Positions 7,801 through 16,190 of a DNA stretch of 21,500 bases are shown piece after piece; the first letter of the stretch is position 1, and every line of letters starts with the position of its first letter. Below the pieces are notes generated by a model. It was not told the DNA's origin. It did no database searches and saw only the letters and a list, made by a program, of their open reading frames with translations. The DNA is from Chara braunii (lineage: Eukaryota; Streptophyta; Charophyceae; Charales; Characeae), in assembly GCA_003427395.1 (NCBI GenBank), contig BFEA01000083.1, positions 1,642,490 through 1,663,989 on the forward strand, given 5' to 3'. The position numbers were made by a program, and so were the translations under genes.

Positions 7801-8815
7801 CACGGCCTACTGCCGAACTCTAAACTACACAAAGGGACCCGCTACGCACAGCATAACCCATACTAAGGTACGTGAGGATACAGACCACCCGACCTCAGTA
7901 GCCACGACCGATTGAAAACGTACTTCCTTCCCTCCACCTTGCATTATATTAGCCCCTCTTCCTTCTAAAAAATCAAAGCAAACCCCGCCCCAAAACAGGC
8001 CAAAAATACTGCTTCCTTACTACCCTTTCCATCGCCCTACTTCCATGATGTGTCCTCAATTAACTGATGCGTCCTCACGCAACTATATACAATGGAGCTA
8101 GCCTACATCGTAATCGGCTGCAGCACTGCATGCGACCACACCGGTGATACGGGACTTTCCCTCTCTTGCTTACTGCGCACGTAAGGCACGCAATTTGTAT
8201 TTATCCCATCTCATTCCCTTCTCCACCAAGACACGGGAGCTTCATCATACTTGTGCACACGAACAAACACTCCATAATTGAACGTGGGTGATCTTGCACC
8301 TAACATACACTCGGGCAAAAGTGTCGTGAGCGCTAACTGCTGCAGGAGTTGTTTCTACAAGACAGTCTAGTGCCAATGGCCTCACCCAGGGATGCCACAT
8401 CCTTTCAAACGTTCCACCTTCAAGTAAGAAGATAACTACCTACGAGTGTTTGTAATGTTGTACATCCTAACTCTATACTCTTCTATGAGATAGTCTAATG
8501 GGCGACCATAACCTGACCCTCTGATGACCTGCTATGGGTGCTAGGCAGTGAAAAGCGTGCTTCAGGGCGTGCAGCCCCCCTATGGTTGTTTCCGATAGCC
8601 ATCTTTAACATCAGCCTCACCTCTAATTTGCTCCCCCTTGATTAATCCTTCATGCATCCTCCTATGGAGTTGATGACCATACTAAAATTCTTCTTCTAAC
8701 CCATGCTATGTTAAGCCTGCTGCTAACCTGGTGCGATGCTACGTTTGAAAAGATGGATGCTCTGCTTCCCCATTGAATATAGGGTAGTCGTGTTTTACAC
8801 ACCCACTACACACAT

Positions 8816-8998
8816 TCCCAGATATATTATCATGTTGCTAAGCAGGGGTGGATTCCCTTGCTGACCGACCTTACATCTAGTCCGACGCATTTTTGCAATC
8901 CTAACCCATCTGCAGGACAACATATTAACATTTCTTTCCACACCCTCTCCACNCCCTCCCNCCNCCCCCTTCCCCCCCCCCCTCCCCTACCTATTCAC
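8816..8998. other. Unassigned spacer with C-rich stretch and ambiguous bases
   Basis: After repeat A ends there is ordinary sequence, then a C-rich run at about 8941-8990 with N at 8953, 8961 and 8964. The ambiguous bases directly before a TA microsatellite suggest a difficult region to assemble. No gene is seen. Confidence 0.5.
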
Positions 8999-9027
8999 CC
9001 ATATATATATATATATATATATATCGT

Positions 9028-9085
<58 letters not shown>

Positions 9086-9086
9086 A
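8999..9086. repeat. (TA)n and (GA)n microsatellite
   Basis: Two TA tracts (about 9000-9024 and 9031-9067) are split by CGTCAA and followed by a GA tract to about 9085. The second half of an open frame here translates to Tyr-Ile and Arg-Glu repeats and is not a gene. Confidence 0.97.
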
Positions 9087-9800
9087 CGCAAACGACTCTG
9101 CGCTAATACATATATGTCGGCCCATATATATTCATATTGCTACTACGTATAATTAAAAAGTACACATATATACTCTTTAATCCGACGTACGTGTTGCAAT
9201 TAATTTGAACCCCCTCATGAATATGATATTATTTGGTTAAAATAGTTCTGTATTGCTCTACAGACTCACACGCGGCCAATTTGTAGTATCCTTAGTAATA
9301 GTCACCCGTCCTGCACACTCTGCGTGTTTCATAATGAAGGCTGGTTCCCTAATCTCTCACTCTTTATTCCTTTCGCAACCCAAACTAAGATGTTTACATA
9401 AAATTTTACACTACTGAATATTGTAAATTTTGCGGAAACACTCTTGCTGAAACGTAGACAAACACGCCTACCTCTCAGCTTGTGTATATTGTTCTACCAT
9501 CAATGTTATGATAATTTCTTCCCGTTTATTACTATAAACAATGATGCTATGATGAATATTTCCTCATATATATTTTTTATACATAGAAGCACAAACTCTT
9601 TGCAGATACTGGATATGCAAATTAGCATAACATCGTCTGTCTGATCTCTGTTATGATTCGGGATGATGATAATATTACGCAATGATTCTTGTCTCCACTG
9701 AAGAAAAAGATTGTTCGTCATTATAACTAACATTTTTTTACCAAAATGATGTAATTCTCGTTCACCTGCTAAATTGCCTACGATCACCTATATGAAATCG
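9087..9800. other. AT-rich sequence, possibly mitochondrial-derived but unrecognised
   Basis: No simple repeat dominates and no known domain is visible. A minus-strand open frame of 93 codons (9506-9787) has a basic, Ile-rich product that I do not recognise. Because it directly precedes the ccmFC-like fragment it may be part of the organellar insertion, but this is inference from position and composition only. Confidence 0.3.
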
Positions 9801-9808
9801 AACAGATT

Positions 9809-9934
9809 CTCAAACTACAGCTAACGCTCCTTTGTATAATTTGTTTGGTTGTTCTCTATGGTACCGCGGGACCTGTGCTTTTTCATCTATTAGCTCAAAG
9901 AGAAGTTTCCACTGGTGTTCCTTTCTTTAATGGT
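9809..9934 (+). pseudogene. ccmFC N-terminal fragment (mitochondrial origin)
   Basis: A frame of 42 codons reads LKLQL...VVLYGTAGPVLFHLL and then AQREVSTGVPFFNG. This matches the start of plant mitochondrial ccmFC (the CcmF C-terminal part of cytochrome c maturation), in which a hydrophobic first helix with LCGTAAPVL is followed by a DVPTGAPFFNGT segment. ccmFC takes part in haem attachment to c-type cytochromes at the inner mitochondrial membrane. No clean start codon is in frame: an ATG at 9792 needs a frameshift. Homology stops just after FNG, so only about a tenth of the gene is present. The assignment comes from motif recall and was not searched. Confidence 0.65.
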
Positions 9935-9936
9935 AG

Positions 9937-10068
9937 GACTGGGATGGGTCAACCTATGGTGGACCGGTTGTCATGCCAGTGGCATTGCCGGGTAACTACT
10001 TTGGTATGGAATTTATATTGATATTTGCTCTTTCTTATGGTATGGATTTAATTCAAATGTTTCTGTAA
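9937..10068 (+). other. Unassigned open stretch inside the mitochondrial block
   Basis: A 43-codon frame ends at TAA 10066-10068 and contains YGGPVVMPVALPGNYFG followed by a hydrophobic run (FILIFALSYG). It looks like coherent membrane-protein sequence and starts just after ccmFC homology ends, but I cannot match it to a gene. Confidence 0.3.
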
Positions 10069-10108
10069 CCTAAGACTCCAGTAAATTAGGTCACCATCGA
10101 ATGGACTC

Positions 10109-10327
10109 TTGGTGGAACGGACCACTTGGACGAATCTGAAAACTTTAGGAAATCTACTTTATACCACTTACTTTTATTTGTTTCTGGTTTCAAGTCTTAT
10201 TTTATTAGTGGCCATGATTGGAGCTATAGTACTTACCATGCATAAGACTACTCAAGTAAAAAGACAAGATGTTTTTCAACAAAATATGATAGATTTTCAA
10301 AAGACTATAAAAAAAATACGACAATAG
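10109..10327 (+). pseudogene. nad6 C-terminal fragment (mitochondrial origin)
   Basis: The frame is uninterrupted to a TAG stop. It reads TTWTNLKTLGNLLY, then a membrane helix FYLFLVSSLILLVAMIGAIV, then LTMHKTTQVKRQDVF and a basic tail. This is the C-terminal third of NADH dehydrogenase subunit 6 of respiratory complex I, close in sequence to plant mitochondrial nad6 (WTNLETLGNLLY, MIGAIVLTMH-TT-VKRQDVF). The N-terminal helices are missing: the frame is closed by a stop at 10082 and no upstream nad6 sequence is seen. Tryptophan is encoded by TGG. The intact tail shows either a young transfer or chance preservation. In a nuclear context it is not expected to be expressed. Confidence 0.88.
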
Positions 10328-10330
10328 AAA

Positions 10331-10418
10331 GGTCTCGAGTAGCTCAGTGGTTAGAGCAAATGGCTGTTAAGTGCGCCGATTTTGACTTCTTTGTGGAGGA
10401 TGTAGTTTGAACTACGAC
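10331..10418 (+). tRNA. Degenerate tRNA-Asn(GTT)-like sequence, probable mitochondrial pseudogene
   Basis: Directly after nad6, TAGCTCAGTGGTTAGAGC forms a normal D arm and CTGTTAA matches the anticodon loop of tRNA-Asn (GTT). A T-arm-like GTAGTTTGAACTAC lies at 10402-10415. The spacing from anticodon to T arm is too long and the acceptor ends do not pair, so it is not functional. Its first 20 bases of D-arm sequence are identical to those of the SINE-like head at 3959-3978. That is expected for conserved tRNA sequence but means a nuclear tRNA-like origin is not excluded. Confidence 0.5.
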
Positions 10419-10461
10419 ATTGTTCAGAACATGTCTAAAACAATACCTTACCTTATCCCAA

Positions 10462-10518
10462 GAGGCTCGACTCTTGCGAGAGCCGACGAAGGCCTCTAGC
10501 GAGCCTCTGGAGGCTCGC
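10462..10518. repeat. GC-rich GAGGCTCG hairpin cluster
   Basis: GCGAGCCTC (10499-10507) pairs perfectly with GAGGCTCGC (10510-10518) around TG. Just upstream GAGGCTCGACTCTTGCGAGAGCC (about 10462-10484) forms a second stem from GGCTC and GAGCC. GC-rich palindromic clusters of this kind occur in intergenic DNA of many algal and fungal mitochondrial genomes, which fits the surroundings. Confidence 0.7.
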
Positions 10519-10678
10519 CGCAGAGTTGGAAACAGATATAGGAAACACAGCATGGTATAGACAATTTAGAGTTAGGTTTCATAAGGATAAATAAGCTCAA
10601 ATTAGTTAAACGCAAGTCAACTTAAGAGACTTCCATTACTCCACAGACCGTTGTGAAATCTCCGCCAACGCGGCCTGT

Positions 10679-10732
10679 GTTTTACATATGATTTTCTTTG
10701 TTAACAGGAGAATCATACTGATCATGTAAAAC
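10679..10732. repeat. Bulged inverted repeat in mitochondrial-derived DNA
   Basis: GTTTTACAT (10679-10687) and ATGATT (10688-10693) pair with AATCAT (10711-10716) and ATGTAAAAC (10724-10732). A seven-base bulge lies on the right arm, and the loop of 17 bases includes TTGTTAACAGG. It could be a former mitochondrial RNA-processing stem or part of an intron; the role is unknown. Confidence 0.65.
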
Positions 10733-10801
10733 AAAGACCCTTAATACAGGCAATCCTAAGTGCAACGAAGTTGCCTCTACCGAGAAAATTCGGGAACGCC
10801 T

Positions 10802-10930
10802 TCAACTTTTTTGTTCGTGTGTCGGCACGAAGTGCGGCGTCAGAGTTGCCAAAGCTCCCAGTGAACCAAAAATAGGCCATGGACTTGGATCAACTAAATG
10901 ATAAGGATGCTTTTGAGAACTCATACTCAT
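10802..10930 (-). pseudogene. cox3 N-terminal fragment (mitochondrial origin)
   Basis: Starting from ATG at 10930, the minus strand reads [19 protein letters not shown] and then [10 protein letters not shown]. This is the characteristic start of plant cytochrome c oxidase subunit III ([17 protein letters not shown]). Homology ends after about 30 residues, and the frame runs on through unrelated sequence to TGA at 10802-10804. The loss could be a deletion or could mark an intron in the source gene, since cox3 carries introns in some plants. The start lies 19 bases after the cox2 stop on the same strand, so a genuine mitochondrial cox2-cox3 order may be preserved here. Confidence 0.82.
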
Positions 10931-10949
10931 TGCTTTGCTCCTTTGTTTT

Positions 10950-11096
10950 TTAGTCTAATTTATTAAACACGCAAGAAACATAATCATTGAAAGAGACAGT
11001 TTCCACTACAATAGGCATAAAGGCATGATTGGTACCACAAAGTTCACTACATTGACCATAGTAAACTCCGTCTCGTTTGATAAAGATGGTTTTCCT
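10950..11096 (-). pseudogene. cox2 C-terminal fragment (mitochondrial origin)
   Basis: The minus strand encodes [14 protein letters not shown], then [12 protein letters not shown], then [14 protein letters not shown] and a stop at 10950-10952. This is the copper A domain of cytochrome c oxidase subunit II. The ligand set Cys-x-Glu-x-Cys-x3-His-x2-Met is complete, so this part has suffered little damage. Upstream the frame closes at 11112. From there to about 11280 only faint similarity to the preceding cox2 region is visible, with frameshifts and stops. About 48 codons remain of a protein usually around 250 residues long. Confidence 0.9.
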
Positions 11097-11229
11097 AACC
11101 ACCACTACGAACTAACTACAGTGAGATGCACGAGGCAAATGAACCCATTTTTATAATTATCCCTCGATGATGATGATGTGAACCCTACACTAGTAAAATT
11201 ACAGATGAATTCATGTTTGTACTCCCCGT

Positions 11230-11470
11230 CTAAAAATTTGCAATATGATTGACGTACTCACATTTTAGATTTACTGGTTTCCAATCTAAGCCTCTATGGT
11301 GGCATACGCGAAATTTCAGAACAAATGGAAAGATCAATAATAAATTCCTCAAATAAAAATCTCTGTACTTTTTAGCCGCCCATACTAATATATAACATTG
11401 TCCGGCAGTTGTATAAGATCCGGAATCTAAATGAGGATCTATAGTGTTACTCGTCTTCGTGGTAGTATTA
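11230..11470 (-). other. Open 79-codon stretch upstream of cox2 fragment, unassigned
   Basis: The minus strand stays open for 79 codons and contains SGSYTTAGQCYILVWAAKKY and a hydrophobic LRNLLLIFPFVL run. No ATG starts it. By position it lies where the rest of cox2 would be expected, but I cannot align it convincingly. It may be a damaged membrane-protein gene or chance. Confidence 0.3.
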
Positions 11471-11665
11471 TATCCTTATTAATTTTTTCAGTCGTCCTTC
11501 GTTTAAAAAGGCACCATAAGTTGCTAACCCTTGACTATAAATCTGAGCTTGTGTACTTACCTACAAATTGTTTATGACAGAAGCTGCATAAATTTTTGCC
11601 GACTATTCCCGCAATTCCTCTGTTTTTCGAAACAATATCGTCACTTGCCTACCTAATTCGCTACG
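11468..11665 (-). pseudogene. Coherent but unrecognised protein fragment with two stops
   Basis: One minus-strand frame reads ELGRQVTILFRKTEEL, then SAKIYAASVINNL, then TQAQIYSQGLATYGAFLN and EGRLKKLIRI before a TAA. Two TAG codons interrupt it, and each replaces one residue of otherwise protein-like sequence. The style suggests a former organellar or nuclear gene, but I do not recognise the family. It lies upstream of cox2 on the same strand. Confidence 0.4.
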
Positions 11666-11670
11666 ACAAT

Positions 11671-12791
11671 AATAACCAACTCTTTATATATATGAATAAG
11701 ATAATATATGCGCAATAACCAGATCCGAAAATCAATCATTAAGGACGATCCACTACAACAAAATGGGCAGGCACAATAAGACTGGTTCGCCGTAATCTTG
11801 TGCGGGATCTCTGTACAATTTTTTTCCATATTGTTTTTTTATATACATATTTTTGTATTTATGCTTTTGTTAACTGCGATCTTGGCTGATTGCTCAACTG
11901 GACGAATATTTGAATATTAAGATTTGAAAACCTATTGCAGAGACTGATGCATTTTATTAAAACTCCTAATAACTAATACAATGAATTGTTTGGCGACACA
12001 TCACAATCATTTATGACCCTAATTAGGATCTACTATAAACTACATACAGTCGTCTTGACTCCAACGATAAAAAAAAAACATTAACAAAATTATGAACTAG
12101 AACTTACAAACATAAGTGTGTGCATAGATGTCTTTCTATTTTTTTTCCTTTTCAAGAACATTATTAGCACCAGTGTTATTAGTTTTTTTTCTTCACAAAT
12201 GTAAGTACTTCGTGGATGTCCGTAACGAAATTTTATGAAGACGTGAAAAACCACTCATGGACGGAGTTCGGTTGGCCTTGATTACTATCCCGGTGGGTGT
12301 TAATTCGCCGCTTTGTCAAAATACTTTCTATATAGTTGTTTTCTCAAGCGGCCGACCTACGATATGAGCCTGACACTTTACATAGCGGGAATGATGGATG
12401 TCAAAGAAGACAAAACCTCTGCAAACTAGCTAACATTTCTTGGGACATCACAGTATATGCATACTTATATATACATACATAGATATTGTTCCCTTATCTA
12501 CGATTCCCATATATGCGAGTAGGCTTCTAAAATCTATCCAAAAATATATACTTTATATACATGCCCTTCAAAGTATAACCCGGAGACTCAACCCTACTAA
12601 ACCTCTCCAATAATACAATAATAAATTAAAATAATAGTACAGATCTTAAAACTAAACTAATATCGCTCCATCATGTGTTGTGTGAGAAAGCCAAACACCT
12701 GGCTTGGTTCGGAAGGAGCCAGACAGGGTAGTTTTGACATAAAAAAAAATCACCCTTCCGGAACCTCCATCACGAAGGTACGGGGAGGGAG
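11671..12791. other. AT-rich unassigned sequence
   Basis: No confident gene, RNA or element. It includes short AT runs and T-runs (11820-11850, 12130-12200) and a GC-richer patch near 12230-12310 that might be coding in origin, but no motif is recognisable. The last 130 bases contain CCGGAACC and TACGGGGAGGGAG just before the CA tract of copy B. The mitochondrial insertion may extend into this region. Confidence 0.3.
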
Positions 12792-14912
12792 ACACACACA
12801 CACACACGTACACACACGCGCGCACACACACATACATAAAAAATAAAATAAAATAAAATTATAAAAATAATTGAATTATAAATTACAAAGAATAAATAAG
12901 AAACTAAAAAGCAAAATAAGTTAATAAAAATAAAAGATAAATAATAATGATAATAATAAAAAATATAATAATAAAATAAATAAATAATAATAATAAAATA
13001 AAATAAAAACTATATAAATAGTTTTTTATATAATTAAAATAATATATAATTAATAAAAGAATATATTTTTATACTAAAATTTTAAAATATAAAATATAAA
13101 ATATAAAATATAAAATATAATAATAATAAAAAAAAAAACGCAATACACTATTCTCTACAGATCGACATAAAAATTAATAACAAAATCTACGTTCGCCACA
13201 ACGAAGGTTACCGCCAGCCGATAACACTGCAAGAACCCCACCACATAACTTCTGCAATGCAAAAAAAAACACCCGGGGATTATACATTAACTTCTAGAAA
13301 AAAAAAACATAAAAATTATGGGACTCATACTCTGAGACAGACTCATATGCACACACAATAAGTTTTTTTCTTTTGCTTTCTTTCCTTGGTTGCAGAGCAT
13401 GCAAAAAGTTTCTTTCAGTCCCCCTGCATAAGCATAAAAAAAAAACGAGGAAACACAAATTCTAACGAACTAACGAACGACAAGTCTCCCTCAAGAACAC
13501 CCTGCAGAAAAGGTCTTTTTGATAGACAAACACTCGTGGTACACTTCCAAGCAGATTGGCACGATATAACAGGACAAATCACATCGCGAAAAAAAATACG
13601 CCATAAACATAAGCAAGTGTTAATCCACTAAAAGACTAATTAGACTTTAATCGCTCCGCTACTGTGTAAGCATTCCACAAAAAAAAAACGAAAAAACAAA
13701 AAAACGAAGAGATGCATATGATGACAGAATGACAAATACAAACGTCAAAACCTCTTCGGAAACACCCCGCAAAATGGTTTCAGAAAGACAAAAACTCGTG
13801 AGACACTTCCAAGCAGATTGGCACGACAGATCAGGACAAAGTACATTACGGAATATATGCTAAAACATGGGCAACGCATAGCCACCAAAAGTCTAATTAT
13901 TTTCAATTCCCGCCAAACCACGGCCTACTGCCAAACCCTAAACTACACACAGGGACCCGCTACTCACACCATAACCCATACTAAGGTACGTGCAAAACAG
14001 ACGACCTGACCTCAATAACCACGACCGAAAATGTTCTTCCTTCCTTCCACCTTGCATGACAAGAATCCTCTCTTCCCTCTAAAACATCAAAGCAAACCCC
14101 ACCCAAAAACAGACTCAAAATACGCCTTCCTTACCACCTCTTCCATCGCCCTACTTCCATGCTGCGTCCTCACGCAACTATATACAATGGAAATAGCCTA
14201 CATCGCTATCGACCGCAACACTGCATGCGACTACACCGGTGATTCGAGACTTTCCCTCTCTTGCTTACTGCGCACGTAAGGCACACAATCTGTATTTATC
14301 CCATCTCATTCCCCTCTCCACTAAGACACGGGAACTTCATCATACTCGTGCACACGAACAAATACTCCATAACTGAACGTGGGTGATCTTGCACCTAACA
14401 TACACTCATACAGAAGTGTAGTGAGTGCTAATTGTTGCAGGAGTTGTTTCTACAAGACAGTCAAGTGCCAATGGCCTCACCCGGGGATGCCACATCCTCT
14501 AAAACGTTCCACCTTCAGGTAAGAAGATAACTACCTTCAAGTGTCTGTAACGTCGTACACCCTAACTGTATACCCTTCTATGAGATAGTCTAATGCGAGA
14601 CCATAACCTGACCCTCTGATGACCTGCTTTGGGTGCTAGGCAGCGAAAAACGCGCTTCAGGGCGTGCACCCCCTCTATGGCTGTCTCCTACAACCATCTC
14701 TAACATTAGCCTAATCTCTAATTTGCTCCCCCGTGATTAATGCTTCATGCATCCACCTATGGATTTGATGACCATACTAAAATTCTTCTTCTAACCCATG
14801 CTATGTTAAGCCTGTAGCTAACCTGTGTGATGCTACATTTGAAAAAATGGATGGTCTGGTTCCCCATTTAAGATGGGGTAGCCGTGTTTTACACACCCAC
14901 TACACACACATA
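12792..14912 (+). repeat. Long dispersed repeat, copy B (about 2.1 kb)
   Basis: This is the second copy of the unit at 6376-8815, same orientation. It starts with an impure (CA)n (12792-12838) and AT-rich DNA, and ends at TGTTTTACACACCCACTACACACA, where it runs straight into a long CA tract. It lacks the MITE-like insertion and the short extra stretch of copy A. It contains an ATAAAATATAAA minisatellite near 13085-13120. The 81-, 63- and 82-codon open frames inside it are not conserved between A and B as reading frames, so I do not call genes. Confidence 0.88.
13440..13920 (+). repeat. Internal tandem duplication in copy B, period about 262 bp
   Basis: ACACTTCCAAGCAGATTGGC begins at 13541 and again at 13803, within two longer similar segments that also share GACAAA-ACTCGTG and the AAAG-CTAATTA end. 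It corresponds to the duplication in copy A. The shorter period reflects small deletions. Confidence 0.8.
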
Positions 14913-14949
14913 CACACACATACGCACACACACGCACACACACGCACAC

Positions 14950-15029
<80 letters not shown>

Positions 15030-15049
15030 ACCCGCGTGCGCACACACAA
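14890..15049. repeat. Long (CA)n microsatellite with CG and TA interruptions
   Basis: The tract starts with ACACACCCAC, passes through CACACACACGCA units, and becomes pure CA from about 14958 to 15024 before degenerate CATACACACCCGCG sequence. It coincides with the right boundary of repeat B. Open frames here are Thr-His or Val-Cys repeats, not proteins. Confidence 0.97.
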
Positions 15050-15059
15050 AAACAAGTGC

Positions 15060-15482
15060 GTTTTTTTTTTTTTTTTCAGATCAATCAATGCATCCATCCA
15101 TCCATCAACTAATCACAGTTAATCAATCAATCAGTATGTGTGTCTATCAAAAATGAAAAAAAAAGAAGGACAAAAAAAAAACGGTTTTGGTTTTTCTTTT
15201 CATTATTATTTGTTTTTTGTTGTTGTTCCTTTTATATTTGCATATCTCGTTAAAAAAAAAAAGGATCAAAGAAACATGCGCACCATATTTATCCCACCAC
15301 CAATCAGAAAAAAAAAAAGTTCCCTTTTTGATTATGTTTCTTTTGATTTTAATACCTGTTTTTTTCGTTTTTTATTTTTTTAAATCACAAAAAACATCAA
15401 AATCCAAAACAAAAAAAATATGGGAATGCAGGGATTTTCAAACCCTACAACCCCATATATATATATATATGTTTTTTTCACC
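15060..15482. other. Low-complexity T/A-rich segment
   Basis: It holds a T-run (15061-15076), short TCAA/CCAT tetranucleotide runs (15078-15135), repeated A- and T-runs, and a TA run at 15456-15470. Open frames of 81-116 codons exist because homopolymers dominate. No gene is supported. Confidence 0.6.
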
Positions 15483-15660
15483 TATTATCCTAGGAATTAA
15501 AAATGTCGAGGGTTTGCGACTTCACTTGGGCCCCTAGGTTGACCCTCGTGGCCATGATCCTGACTGCATGCGGTCAGCAGGCCAGTGGTCATGGCCGCAT
15601 GTGATACATAGCAAACGCCCCAAAGCCCGGGAATGCAAGGGTCACCATCTGGCTCCCCCC
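15483..15660. other. Transition segment before LINE copy 2
   Basis: A sharp rise in GC relative to the AT-rich block on the left. GTGGCCATGATCCTGACTGCATGCGG contains near-palindromic GCATGC and short reverse-complement similarity to GTGGTCATGGCCGCATG at 15585. It may be decayed LINE endonuclease sequence or a different fragment; not recognised. Confidence 0.3.
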
Positions 15661-15729
15661 GGAGTCCCAGGCAGACACCATCCACTGGGTAGCAAACTAG
15701 GAGGAAGGAAGATGGGTATCAATTCTTAC

Positions 15730-16190
15730 GAGAATAAAACTTAAAGTGGTGTGTGTTATCTGTATATACGCCCAATGGGTTGGGGGAAACAAAGTTTATT
15801 TTTTAGAGGTTGAAGTCGCAGATCTCGACCAGGGTTCCAGTCATAATCGTTGGAAACTAAAACGCGACCCCAGACCGATGGATGGACAGATGGCGAACGC
15901 CCTCCCCTGCGCTTCCTTACATTGAGGAAAATAAAAATGATCCAGGACTTATGCTTATCACTGAAGCTTTTCGACACATTCCGGAAGCTTCACCCTGATA
16001 CAAGATATTACTCCTCCCTCTGGAAGGAAGGAACAGAGGGTCAATCCAGATCTAGGATTGACTTAATCCTTATCAAGGATGACTTGCAGGTCGTTGCTCT
16101 TAGCAGCCATTTTACCACGGAGCCCATACCTTGGGCTGGACCACAAAATGTGTACATCTGCCCTGACATTTCGCAAGAAACTTGACAAAG
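15730..16190 (+). pseudogene. LINE endonuclease, middle and C-terminal part
   Basis: In one frame (about 15747-15990) the DNA reads VLSVYTPNGLGETKFIF, then VPVIIVGN-stop-NATPDRWMDR, which is the L1-type endonuclease core (VYAPN, then a GDFN-like active-site strand with its catalytic Asp and Asn changed or interrupted). After a frameshift, 15940-16185 reads LFDTFRKLHPDTRYYSS and SRIDLILIKDDL, the W/FR-x2-HP and SRIDxIL motifs near the end of the domain. The usual final SDH motif is not preserved (ALSSHFTTEP in its place). At least two frame changes and several stops are present. In a live element this enzyme would nick target DNA to prime reverse transcription. Confidence 0.8.

Larger units (their letters stand above)
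6376..8815 (+). repeat. Long dispersed repeat, copy A (about 2.1 kb plus an insertion)
   Basis: It begins with (CA)n at 6376-6404 and an A21 run (6406-6426), and ends with CACACCCACTACACACA near 8815. The same sequence in the same order and orientation recurs at 12792-14912. Similarity runs from the AT-rich first 600 bases through the GGTTACCGCC, GCATAAGCATA, TGACCTGC and TGTTTTACACACCCAC regions. One block of about 130 bases near 7160-7290 differs at only about three positions from copy B. Copy A carries a 288-bp MITE-like insertion and an extra stretch of about 18 bases near 8055 relative to B. I see no coding frame, RNA gene or terminal inverted repeat. It is unlike any class I can name. 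Confidence 0.88.
9801..11670. other. Mitochondrial-derived mosaic (probable NUMT)
   Basis: At least five pieces of plant-type mitochondrial genes lie here: ccmFC (plus), nad6 (plus), a trnN-like sequence (plus), cox3 (minus) and cox2 (minus). None is complete. Some pieces keep clean frames whereas the sequence between them has lost recognisable content. Nuclear-type repeats flank the block on both sides (the TA/GA microsatellite and copies A and B), which favours a nuclear insertion over true mitochondrial DNA. An assembly chimera cannot be excluded by eye. Confidence 0.75.

Noticed and set aside
13386-14279. Small genes of 63-82 codons inside repeat B
   Set aside because: The matching positions in copy A do not keep the same open frames, so they are not under coding constraint.
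6376-14912. Repeats A and B as the two LTRs of one retrotransposon
   Set aside because: The ends are CA-rich tracts and not TG...CA, there is no primer-binding site or polypurine tract at the inner edges, and the interior has no gag or pol but mitochondrial pieces.
6376-15049. A CRISPR array or prokaryotic origin for the repeats
   Set aside because: There are no regularly spaced short repeats with unique spacers, and LINEs, poly(A) tails and microsatellites show eukaryotic DNA.
14833-15156. Thr-His-rich and Val-Cys-rich proteins
   Set aside because: They are translations of the CA microsatellite.
15187-15537. A 116-codon hydrophobic and Lys-rich protein
   Set aside because: It is generated by A- and T-homopolymer runs, with no domain and no conserved neighbour.
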